In this document: in pieces, positions 28,566 to 36,582 of the stretch
Numbering within the stretch: the stretch's first letter is position 1
Layout: every line of letters starts with the position of its first letter
Notes under the pieces: generated by a model
Database searches by the model: none
Seen by the model: the letters and a program-made list of their open reading frames with translations, nothing else
What the model was told of the DNA's origin: nothing
Assembly (NCBI RefSeq): GCF_019455385.1
Contig: NZ_JACOFR010000004.1
Span: forward strand, 124,001-188,000
DNA length: 64,000 nt
Source: Bradyrhizobium sp. BR 10289
Lineage (GTDB): Bacteria > Pseudomonadota > Alphaproteobacteria > Rhizobiales > Xanthobacteraceae
Direction of reading: 5' to 3'
Translations under genes and position numbers: made by a program

Positions 28566-29497
28566 CACTTCTGCGGCGGCGGCACCGCGCCGGTCTGACT
28601 GGTGATCAGGCCGTAATGCTCGATGCGGCGATGCGCTGCAAAGTTGAAGATCGTGGTCTTGCCAAAGGTGGTGGCGTCGAGGTCGCAGGCGTGGACCAGA
28701 AGCTCGTCGTCTTCCGTCTTGGCCTCGGCGACGATCTCGCCATTGGGATCGACGATCAGGCTGCCGCCGAACAGCGGATGGCCGTCCTCGGTACCGGCCT
28801 TGGCGACCGCGACCACCCAGGTCGCGTTCTGATAGGCGCCGGCCTGCACCGAGAGCCGATTGTGGAACAGGCGCTTCTCGACGCCCTCTTCGCTTTTCTC
28901 CGCATTCACGGACGGCGTGTTGTAGCCGATCAGCACCATCTCGACGCCCTGAAGTCCCATGACGCGATAGGTCTCGGGCCAGCGGCGATCGTTGCAGATC
29001 GCCATGCCGATGATGCCGCCAAGCTCGCGCCAGACCTTGAAGCCGAGATCGCCCGGTTCGAAATAGCGCTTCTCCAGATGCTGGTGCGAGCGCTTGGTGT
29101 CGTACTCGACATGACCGGGCAGATGGACCTTGCGGTATTTGCCGACGATCTTCCCGGACTTGTCGGTGAGGATGGCCGTGTTGAAGTGATGGCCGTCGGG
29201 CGTCAGCTCGGCATAGCCGAAATTCATCGCGATTCTGTGCTGCGCCGCGCGCTCGAACAGCGGCTTCGTGGCCGGGCCAGGCATCTCGCGCTCGAACCAA
29301 TGATCGAACTCGGCGCGGTCCTCCACATACCACCGCGGGAAGAACGTCGTCAGCGCCAACTCCGGATAGACGATCAGGTCGGCGCCCTTCGCCTTGGCCT
29401 CGTCCATCAGCGCGATCATGCGCTTGACCACGGCCTCGCGGCTGTCGGCTTTCTGGATCGGACCCATCTGGGCGGCGGCGACGTTGACGATACGCAT
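28565..29497 (-). CDS. N-carbamoyl-D-amino acid hydrolase (carbon-nitrogen hydrolase family)
   Basis: 310 aa. The catalytic triad is visible: Glu46 (YPELALTTFFPRW), Lys123 (GKYRKVHLPGH) and Cys168 (ICNDRRWPE). Long matches to the Agrobacterium D-carbamoylase as I remember it (ELALTTFFPRW, HLEKRYFEPGDLGF, NDRRWPET) make the D-specific assignment strong. It releases a D-amino acid, CO2 and ammonia from an N-carbamoyl-D-amino acid, the product of hydantoin ring opening. It lies with a racemase and D-hydantoinase nearby, and 103 bases after the acyl-CoA ligase gene, so it may have its own promoter there. Confidence 0.93.
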   Translation of the reverse strand: MRIVNVAAAQMGPIQKADSREAVVKRMIALMDEAKAKGADLIVYPELALTTFFPRWYVEDRAEFDHWFEREMPGPATKPLFERAAQHRIAMNFGYAELTPDGHHFNTAILTDKSGKIVGKYRKVHLPGHVEYDTKRSHQHLEKRYFEPGDLGFKVWRELGGIIGMAICNDRRWPETYRVMGLQGVEMVLIGYNTPSVNAEKSEEGVEKRLFHNRLSVQAGAYQNATWVVAVAKAGTEDGHPLFGGSLIVDPNGEIVAEAKTEDDELLVHACDLDATTFGKTTIFNFAAHRRIEHYGLITSQTGAVPPPQK

Positions 29498-29600
29498 CAG
29501 AAAATTCCTGATTGATGGACGAGGCTGGGGATCGCAGCTTCAAGGGGGCGGCGCGCGCAGCATAACGCGGTCTTGCGCCAACTTTCCAGACAAGCAGTTT

Positions 29601-31283
29601 TCATGCCGTCCGCCCCCATTCGGCATCCTGCAAAAGCCGCCAGTTGATCTTGTTGCTCGCGGTGCGCGGCAAGGCATCGACGAAGACCACCGCGCGCGGC
29701 GCCTTGTAGCTCGCCATCGCGCCGCGCGCCCAGCCGACGATGTCGTCCACTGAGGTCGTCGCGCGCGCGGCGTCGTCGAGCACCACCAGTGCCTTGACGG
29801 TTTCGCCGCGGTAATCGTCCGGCGCCGAGATGATGCAGCACTCCCGGATGGCGCGATTGCCGTACATCGCCGCCTCGACCTCGGCCGGCCACACCTTGAA
29901 GCCACTGACATTGATCATCCGCTTCAGGCGGTCGACCGCGAAGAAATAACCGTCGGAATCGCGGTAGCCGAGATCTCCGGTGCGCAGGAACCGCTTTCCC
30001 GAGATCTCGATGAAGGACTCGGCGTCGGCCTGCGGCCTGTTCCAGTAACCCTGCAGCACCTGCGGCCCATGCACGACGATCTCGCCGGTGACGTTGTCGT
30101 CGAGCTCGATGAGCGTCTCGGGATCGACGACCCGCGCGTCGGTCCCATGCACGGCGATGCCGAGGCACTGCCGCTTCGGCGCCGCCATCGGGTTGATGTG
30201 GGTCGGAGACATCGTCTCGGTCATGCCGTAGCCCTCGACGAAATCGAGGCCGAAGCGGCTCTTCAAGCGCTCGGCGACCGCGGTCGGCATCGCCGCGCCG
30301 CCGCCGGTCAGCACCTTGAGCTTCTCGAAGCAGCGGTCGCGGAATTTTGCGCTGGCCAGCACGTCGACGATCATGGTCGGCGCCGCGTTCCAGAACGTGA
30401 CGCCATAGATCTCGAACAGGTCCGGCAACAGATCCTTGTCCCAGCGCGCCATCAAGAGCAGCGTCGCGCCGGCCACCATCGCGGCGTTCATCGATCCCTG
30501 CATGCCAGCGACGTGGAACAGCGGCATGAAGCCAGTCATCACGTCGTCCGCACCCATGCCATACCAGCGCGCCTGCAAGACGGCGGTGAAGAGCGCGCTG
30601 CGATGGGTGTGCATGCACGCCTTGGGCTTGCCTGTCGTGCCCGACGTGTAAGGCAGGATCATGAGATCGTCCGGCCCGGCCTCCATCGCGCCCGGCTGCA
30701 AACCCTGCACGATCGCGGAGGACCAAGCGTGCCAGCCCGGCGACGACGGCAGCTCCACCGGCGCCTCGGTGACACAGGACGGTAGCGTATAGGGCGTGGC
30801 GGCCGGCACCTCGTCCCGATATTGCGCGACGATCGCATGCGTGACGGCCGCGCCCGAGAGCGGCGCAAAGACATCGATCAGCTCACTGCCGATGATCGCG
30901 ACCTTCGCGCCGCTGTCTTCGGCGAGATACGCGATCTCGGCCGTCTTGTTCATGGGATTGACGGGCACGATCACGGCATCCGCCCGCATCACCGCATAAT
31001 AGGCGATGACATATTGCGGCGAGTTCTGAAGCGCGATCATGACGCGATCGCCGCGCTTCACGCCGCACGCGCCTTGCAGAAATCCCGCGAGCGCATCCAC
31101 GCGCGCACGCAGCTCGGCATAGCCCAGGCTCGCGCCGTAAAACACCGTCGCAGGATGCGCGGGCCGCGCCTCTGCCGTCCGCACCAGCGCGTCATACAGC
31201 GTCCCCTCCGGCATCGCGAGATACCAGGGCTCGTCCACCGGCCAGGCCGGCGATCGATGCGGCGCTGTGGGATCTGCGCTCAC
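29601..31283 (-). CDS. AMP-dependent acyl-CoA synthetase/ligase
   Basis: 560 aa adenylate-forming enzyme. Motifs: LPYTSGTTGKPKACMHTH (P-loop-like), GYGMTETMSPTHINP, TGDLGYRDSDGYFFAVDR and a C-terminal Lys in the PRTASNKINWRLL block. The start is GTG at 31283, overlapping the aminotransferase stop (GTGA); the long upstream frame is a shadow. It would activate a carboxylic acid to its CoA thioester, perhaps the keto or organic acid left after transamination of the amino acid released from hydantoins. The substrate cannot be read from sequence. Confidence 0.92.
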   Translation of the reverse strand: MSADPTAPHRSPAWPVDEPWYLAMPEGTLYDALVRTAEARPAHPATVFYGASLGYAELRARVDALAGFLQGACGVKRGDRVMIALQNSPQYVIAYYAVMRADAVIVPVNPMNKTAEIAYLAEDSGAKVAIIGSELIDVFAPLSGAAVTHAIVAQYRDEVPAATPYTLPSCVTEAPVELPSSPGWHAWSSAIVQGLQPGAMEAGPDDLMILPYTSGTTGKPKACMHTHRSALFTAVLQARWYGMGADDVMTGFMPLFHVAGMQGSMNAAMVAGATLLLMARWDKDLLPDLFEIYGVTFWNAAPTMIVDVLASAKFRDRCFEKLKVLTGGGAAMPTAVAERLKSRFGLDFVEGYGMTETMSPTHINPMAAPKRQCLGIAVHGTDARVVDPETLIELDDNVTGEIVVHGPQVLQGYWNRPQADAESFIEISGKRFLRTGDLGYRDSDGYFFAVDRLKRMINVSGFKVWPAEVEAAMYGNRAIRECCIISAPDDYRGETVKALVVLDDAARATTSVDDIVGWARGAMASYKAPRAVVFVDALPRTASNKINWRLLQDAEWGRTA

Positions 31284-32575
31284 GCGTGCTCCTCGTCCGC
31301 GATATCGAGGCCGTGATCGAGCGCATCGAGCAACAGCATGGCTTCGCGCTCGGAGATCACCAGCGGCGGCGCCAGGAACAACGAGGTCTGCTCGCCGCTG
31401 GTTCCGATCACGGCGCCAGCCTCCAGCGCGCGCTCCGCGACACGTGAGGCGATCGGCACCTCGGTGGTGTCGGCATGCCAGGTGCGCCAGTCCGGCCCGT
31501 GCAGCTCCACCGTCCAGTGCAACCCCTGTCCGGCGACGCGCTGCACGCTTGGATGCTTTTGCGCGATCTCGAGCAGGCGGCGGATGAACAGCTTCTCGAG
31601 CTTTTGCACGTGCTCCAGAATCTGTTCGTCGCTGACGACCTTCAGATACGCGCTGACGGCGGCCATGCTGATGGGATGGCCGCGCAGCGTGCCATAGTTC
31701 TGCCAGCTCGAGCCCTTGAGCCGCTCGACGATGTCCTTCGACACCACCACCGCCGCGACCGCAGCAGCGCCGCCGCCGAGCGACTTTCCGAGCGTCACGA
31801 TGTCGGGGCGGCTTTGCGCACCCTGGAATGCGAACCAGCGCCCCGCGCGGCCCGCGCCGGTCACGACCTCGTCGGCGATCCAGTACGAGCCGGCCTGCCG
31901 CGCGCGTTTCGCGACTTCGTCTTGATAGGTGCCGTCGTAATAGATGCCACCTTGCGTGTAATCGATGATCGTCGCCGCGGTGTCCGAAAGCAGACGCGTG
32001 GCATCGGCCAGATATTCGCTGGGCGGGGTGTTGTTGACCGGAGCCCCATAGATCGCGCCATCGGGCGCCGGCAGGATCCGCACCGGAGCCATCGCCGCCG
32101 GCAGTTTTGAGCCGCCGGAATGCACCGCGAGGCCACCATGCCATTGCGGCTGCACGGTCATGCTGCGCGACAGGCCGGTGATGCCGTGATAGGCGCGCTC
32201 GCGGGTCGCCAGGGCTGAGCGCTGCGTCAGCGCCTGGCATAGCGACAGCGCCATGTCGTTAGCCTCGCTGCCGCTGATGCAGAAGCGCACCGCGCCGACC
32301 CAATCCTCCTCGCCCTTGAACGCGGTTGCCATCAGATCGTCGGCAGCCTGCTCGCGGCCGACCCAGGTCCAGCCCTCGTTGACGACGGGCGTATCGGCCG
32401 CGCGGCGGATCGCCTCGACCATCGCGGGATGGCGATGGCCGAGGCCGCCGCCGGTGTTGCTGCCGTCGATCAGCTTGCGGCCGTCGGACAGATGAAAATA
32501 GGCGCCCTCGCCGCCGACCACCGCCATCGGCGCGGCCTCGCCCGCATTCAAACCCGTTCGCAATAATCTGCTCAT
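31280..32575 (-). CDS. Class III PLP-dependent aminotransferase (glutamate-1-semialdehyde aminomutase-like)
   Basis: 431 aa. GSNTGGGLGHRHPAMVEAI near the N-terminus, SGSEANDMAL, Asp235 in IADEVVTGAGR and Lys264 in TLGKSLGGG (Schiff base) identify the fold. It moves the amino group from an amine or amino acid, with pyruvate or 2-oxoglutarate likely as acceptor. It sits between hyuB and the acyl-CoA ligase with tight spacing, so it probably processes the amino acid or amine freed by the hydantoinase. Confidence 0.9.
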   Translation of the reverse strand: MSRLLRTGLNAGEAAPMAVVGGEGAYFHLSDGRKLIDGSNTGGGLGHRHPAMVEAIRRAADTPVVNEGWTWVGREQAADDLMATAFKGEEDWVGAVRFCISGSEANDMALSLCQALTQRSALATRERAYHGITGLSRSMTVQPQWHGGLAVHSGGSKLPAAMAPVRILPAPDGAIYGAPVNNTPPSEYLADATRLLSDTAATIIDYTQGGIYYDGTYQDEVAKRARQAGSYWIADEVVTGAGRAGRWFAFQGAQSRPDIVTLGKSLGGGAAAVAAVVVSKDIVERLKGSSWQNYGTLRGHPISMAAVSAYLKVVSDEQILEHVQKLEKLFIRRLLEIAQKHPSVQRVAGQGLHWTVELHGPDWRTWHADTTEVPIASRVAERALEAGAVIGTSGEQTSLFLAPPLVISEREAMLLLDALDHGLDIADEEHA

Positions 32576-32585
32576 CGCAGGTCCC

Positions 32586-34166
32586 TCACTTCGCGGCCGC
32601 GGCGCCGTAGCCGCCGCCGCCGCACATCTCGATCGTGACGAGATCGTCCTGCTGCAACACCAGATTCGATTTGCCGTCGATCGCGACGTTTTCGCCGCGC
32701 CGGATCAGCGAGATGCGGCAGGCCTGCCCGGATTCGCCGCCCTGCATGCCCCAGGGCGCAATCACCATGCGCTCGATGCAGGTGGTCAGGTGCATCGAGG
32801 GCGCAAGGATGCGGTAGGAGCGGACCGAGCCGTCGCCGCCGCGATGCGCGCCTGCACCGCCGGACTGCCGGCGGATGGCCTGCTGCTCCAGGCGGATCGC
32901 GTAATTCGCCTCGATCACCTCGACCGGCGTATTCGACGTGTTGGACAGATGCACGCGCGTTGCGGAGGTGCCCGCGCGGTCGTGCCGCGCGCCCTCGCCG
33001 CCGCCATGAACTTCGTAGAGCATCTTCCACGAGCCGTTCGGCCGCGGCTCGGCGAAGAACAGCACGCCCGCTGTGGTGGCACCGCCGGCCGACAGGCGTT
33101 CAGGAATGGTGTCCTGCATCGCGCGAAAGATCGCATCGACGATGCGCATCGAGGTCTCATGATTGCCGGCGGCAACGGACGCCATCCAGCCCGGCTCCAG
33201 GATCGAGCCCGGGCGGGTGATGATGGTCAGCGGCCGCAGCGCGCCGGCGTTCTGGTGCATGTCGCGCCCGCTCATGATGCGCGCGGCATAGGCGACGGCC
33301 GAGCGCGCCATGAACGGCGTGGTGTTGCAGAAGTTGGAGACGCGGTCGCAGCTCCCGGAGAGGTCGAAGGTCGCCTCGTCGCCGCGAATGGTGATCTTGA
33401 CGTGGATGCGCGCCGGCGCGTTGCCGGTGCTGCCGTCGTCGAGGAAGTCTTCGCCCTCGTAGACGCCATCCGGCAGCGCGCGCAGCGCCTCGCGCATCTC
33501 GATCTCGGAGAGATCGTGCAGACGCGACTGCGTCGCCATGAAAACCGCCTTGCCGTGCTCCCGGCAGAGCTCGACGATGCGCTTCTCGCCGGCTTTCGTC
33601 GCCGCGATCTGGGCGAGCAGATCACCCTCGCAGGATTCGGCATCGCGAACGTTGGCCTTGAGCAGTTGCACGATCGGCGTGTTGACGCCGGCTGCGGTCG
33701 CAATCAGCACCGGCGGAATTCGCATCGCCTCCTGGAAGGTGTCGACCGCCTTGGCAAAATAGCTGCCCGGCCAGGTGCCGCCGATGTCGGGCCAGTGGGC
33801 CAGGCTGATCGCGAAGGCCACGATCTCGCCCTCGACAAAGACGGGCCGCACCACCTTGACGTCGTTGAGATGATTGCCGCCGAGCGCACCAACATTGTAG
33901 ATCACCACGTCGCCGTCGTTCAGATTTTCGCGCGGCATCACCTTAAGAAGCTCGGGAATGGTGTAGGCCATCGCGCCGAGATGGATCGGGATGTCGCGGC
34001 CCTGTCCGACCAGGCCGCCATGGCCGTCGGTGATCGCGGAGGAAAGATCGCCGGCCTCGCGCAGCAGCGGCGAGCGCGCCGAACGCGTCATGACGAGGCT
34101 CATTTCCTCGGCCGCGGCGGAGAGGCCGTGCCTGATGACTTCGACGACGAACGGATCGAGCTTCAT
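32586..34166 (-). CDS. hyuB: Hydantoinase/oxoprolinase family subunit B
   Basis: 526 aa. The N-terminal DPFVVEVIRHGLSAAAEEMSLVMTRSARSP is the signature of HyuB/OplahB proteins, which with HyuA form ATP-dependent hydantoinases, 5-oxoprolinases and related enzymes. Conserved DGHGGLVGQGRDIPIHLGAM follows. The ATG at 34166 overlaps the hyuA stop (ATGA), implying coupled translation of a 1:1 complex. The substrate may be a hydantoin, N-methylhydantoin or oxoproline. Confidence 0.93.
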   Translation of the reverse strand: MKLDPFVVEVIRHGLSAAAEEMSLVMTRSARSPLLREAGDLSSAITDGHGGLVGQGRDIPIHLGAMAYTIPELLKVMPRENLNDGDVVIYNVGALGGNHLNDVKVVRPVFVEGEIVAFAISLAHWPDIGGTWPGSYFAKAVDTFQEAMRIPPVLIATAAGVNTPIVQLLKANVRDAESCEGDLLAQIAATKAGEKRIVELCREHGKAVFMATQSRLHDLSEIEMREALRALPDGVYEGEDFLDDGSTGNAPARIHVKITIRGDEATFDLSGSCDRVSNFCNTTPFMARSAVAYAARIMSGRDMHQNAGALRPLTIITRPGSILEPGWMASVAAGNHETSMRIVDAIFRAMQDTIPERLSAGGATTAGVLFFAEPRPNGSWKMLYEVHGGGEGARHDRAGTSATRVHLSNTSNTPVEVIEANYAIRLEQQAIRRQSGGAGAHRGGDGSVRSYRILAPSMHLTTCIERMVIAPWGMQGGESGQACRISLIRRGENVAIDGKSNLVLQQDDLVTIEMCGGGGYGAAAAK

Positions 34167-36172
34167 GCCGCCCTCCGCGTCAGAAAGAGATTGCCCGCGG
34201 GATCAGGCTTTGCCTGCCAGCCCGGCGGCACCACCACGGTGGACCATGCGTCTTCGATGATCGCGGGACCGCTGATCATTTCCGTCAATGAGGCACGGTC
34301 GATGATCGCCGTCGCAGTCTCGTGCAGGCCGTCGAACGAGCAGATGCGTCGGCCTGACGACACCGCCCTCGCCACAGTCTCCGGCCGGCTCACGACGGTC
34401 GTGGACGGCCTCCGAGCCTGGACACGCACGGATTCGATGACGCAGGGCTCGCCGGTCGCGTAGCCAAACAGCTCGTGATGCCGCGCCAGAAAATCCTTCT
34501 TGAGCTTGGCCACGTCGAGCGGCAGCATGAACGGCACCGGAATGGCGTCGTTCTGCGCGGCGTAGCGCATCAAGGCGACGAGCTCTACCTGGATCTCCGC
34601 TTTCGCAACGCCATTGGCGATCAGCGGGGCCGAAGCATCTTCAATCAGCGTGCCGATCCGCTCCGACACGCGATCGAGATCGATGCCGTCGAGGGCCGCA
34701 CGAAGCGTCTGCTGCTGCAGAAAGCTGAAATCGGCCGTGAGGCAACCGAGCGCCGAGAACGCGCTCGATGCGCTGGGCACCACGACCTCCGCAATGCCGT
34801 AGAGATCGGCAAGGCCCGCGGCATGCATCGGGCCGCCTCCGCCGAAGGCGAGCAGCGTACAGTCGCGGCCGTCGATGCCGCGCTCGACCGTGACGCGGCG
34901 GAGCGCGCGGGCCATGGTCGCGTTGGCGACCTTGATGATGCCGAGGGCGGTTTCGGTGAGGCTCAGTCCCAAGGCCTGCGCGATCGGCGCGATGACGCGT
35001 TTTGCCGACTCGATATCGATGCCGATCCGATCGCCAAGCTTGGTCTCTGGATTGAGATAGCCCAGCACAGCGTTGGCATCGGTGATGGTTGGCTCAAGGC
35101 CACCGCGGCCGTAGCAGGCCGGCCCGGGCTCGGAGCCAGCACTCTCCGGGCCGACCGTGAGGCCCCCGGGACCGTTGCGCACGATCGATCCGCCACCCGC
35201 CCCGATCGAATGCACAGCGAGCATCGGCTGGCGCAGCGGCTTGTCGCCGAGCATGCGGCCGTCGGCCATCTCGGCCTGACCGTCGACGATCAGGCACACA
35301 TCGGTCGTGGTGCCGCCCATGTCGAAGGTCAGCATGCGCGAGGTGCCGAGCTGGCGCGCGATGCTGACCGAGGCCGAGACGCCGGCCGCCGGGCCCGACA
35401 TCGCCATCACCAGTGGCCGCCGCTTCACCGCCGAGATCGGGATCATGGCGCCGGCGGAATGAAACACCTGCAGTCCCGGTCCGATCGGCAGCCGCTGCTC
35501 CAGCTCACTGAGATATTCAACCGCGATCGGCATTGCCGCCGCGTTGAACACGGTCGCCGAGGTCCGCTCATATTCGCGCGCTTCGGGATTGACCTCGTGC
35601 GACAGCGAGACATGGGCGACGACGTCCTTGAGCCGTTCGCCGAGCATCTTTTCGTGGACGGGATTGGCATAGGCGTGAAGCAGCGCCACGGCGACGCTCT
35701 GCACGCCGGTCTGTTTCAGCCACGCCACCAGACGCTCGATCTCGGCTTCCTCCAGCGCCTTCAGTACACGGCCCTCGTGGTCGAGGCGTTCGGCGAGTCC
35801 AAAGCACCGTTCGGGCGGCACCAAAGGCGGGGATTTCGGCGGAATGTCGAGACGGTAGAGATCGCGGCGGCGATAGCGCGCGATCTCCAGCACATCGGCA
35901 AAACCTTCGGTCGCGACCAGCGCCACCTTCGGCAGCCGGTTCTCGACGATCGCGTTGGTGACGCGCGTGGTGCCGTGGACGAAGCGCTTGACCTCGCTCT
36001 TGCGCAGGCCCACCGCCTCGATCGCCTCGAGCATCGCCTGCACGGGCGCCTGTGGGCGCGACGGCACCTTCGCGATCCGCGACTCGGCGGAGTCGCGGCG
36101 GATGGCGATGATGTCGGTGAAGGTGCCACCGATATCGGTGCCGACTTCCCAGTGATGTCCAGAGGAACTCAT
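34163..36172 (-). CDS. hyuA: Hydantoinase/oxoprolinase family subunit A (ATPase)
   Basis: 669 aa. An ASKHA-type phosphate motif GTDIGGTFTDI (residues 11-21) and a second DMGGTTTDVCLI near residue 280 mark the nucleotide-binding subunit of ATP-dependent hydantoinase/5-oxoprolinase. It uses ATP to activate ring opening of its cyclic amide with HyuB. The start codon at 36172 has only a weak SD, but a 26-codon ORF with a good SD ends five bases upstream, which may drive coupled translation. The upstream gap 36173-36582 separates it from the MocR gene. Confidence 0.93.
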   Translation of the reverse strand: MSSSGHHWEVGTDIGGTFTDIIAIRRDSAESRIAKVPSRPQAPVQAMLEAIEAVGLRKSEVKRFVHGTTRVTNAIVENRLPKVALVATEGFADVLEIARYRRRDLYRLDIPPKSPPLVPPERCFGLAERLDHEGRVLKALEEAEIERLVAWLKQTGVQSVAVALLHAYANPVHEKMLGERLKDVVAHVSLSHEVNPEAREYERTSATVFNAAAMPIAVEYLSELEQRLPIGPGLQVFHSAGAMIPISAVKRRPLVMAMSGPAAGVSASVSIARQLGTSRMLTFDMGGTTTDVCLIVDGQAEMADGRMLGDKPLRQPMLAVHSIGAGGGSIVRNGPGGLTVGPESAGSEPGPACYGRGGLEPTITDANAVLGYLNPETKLGDRIGIDIESAKRVIAPIAQALGLSLTETALGIIKVANATMARALRRVTVERGIDGRDCTLLAFGGGGPMHAAGLADLYGIAEVVVPSASSAFSALGCLTADFSFLQQQTLRAALDGIDLDRVSERIGTLIEDASAPLIANGVAKAEIQVELVALMRYAAQNDAIPVPFMLPLDVAKLKKDFLARHHELFGYATGEPCVIESVRVQARRPSTTVVSRPETVARAVSSGRRICSFDGLHETATAIIDRASLTEMISGPAIIEDAWSTVVVPPGWQAKPDPAGNLFLTRRAA

Positions 36173-36582
36173 GTCCGTCAGCTACGCGTGACCGCCGACC
36201 CGGACGCCGGTCCTTCGTCCATCGCAACGTCGAATGCCAAACCGAGAGCGCTCATCATGCATCCCTTGTCATGCCACCGACCGTGAGCGTGCGACAGAGC
36301 GGCTGGCTCAGGATAGGGCCAGAATTGTCGCAAACCACTAGACCAGCACGCGACTGCCGCCGCGCGGCGCGCCACAGGCTGCCCGATTTGGTGCAGCACT
36401 GCCTTCGCAAAGTGCATGCTTCTCCACCTTGGACGCGTGCGGCGCACCACGGATTCTTCCGCATGAATCGTGGGACTCGCTGCACTGCAATTCGAGGAGC
36501 TCAAATCGCCTGTCTAATTTGCAGGCGGTCCGACGGCAGTGCGGCATGACCGCCTGCCTATGAGCTATGCATGCAAGTCGGC
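36173..36582. other. Leader/promoter region upstream of hyuA
   Basis: The longest gene-free stretch in the window, 410 bases. It holds the small ORF at 36178-36258 and otherwise no recognisable gene, hairpin terminator or sigma-54 site (nearest candidates have GG-N11-GC spacing). It must carry the promoter of the hyuA-hyuB-aminotransferase-ligase operon unless this is read through from the MocR gene. Confidence 0.5.
36178..36258 (-). CDS. Possible 26-codon leader peptide upstream of hyuA
   Basis: Two successive ATG codons (36258, 36255) follow an AAGGG SD with four and seven bases spacing. The frame runs to TGA at 36178, five bases before the hyuA ATG. The peptide has no recognisable motif and no run of one amino acid typical of attenuators. 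Because hyuA itself has a weak SD, reinitiation after this ORF is a reasonable guess. The hyuA frame is different, so this is not an N-terminal extension. Confidence 0.35.
   Translation of the reverse strand: MMSALGLAFDVAMDEGPASGSAVTRS

Noticed and set aside
28566..29543. A fused reading frame upstream of the flavin reductase
   Set aside because: It is the shadow of the carbamoylase gene; the TGATG overlap at 28565 gives the true start.
29498..29600. Sigma-54 promoter before the D-carbamoylase gene
   Set aside because: GG doublets occur but none is followed by GC at ten bases with a TTGC box.
31284..32240. An N-terminal extension of about 320 residues on the acyl-CoA ligase
   Set aside because: It overlaps the aminotransferase gene in another frame with no domain resemblance; the ligase is complete from the GTG at 31283.
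36173..36360. Sigma-54-like pairs upstream of hyuA (for example GG and GC near 36330-36346 and 36224-36236)
   Set aside because: The spacing between the invariant GG and GC is eleven bases, not ten, in each case; sigma-54 tolerates little change in this distance.
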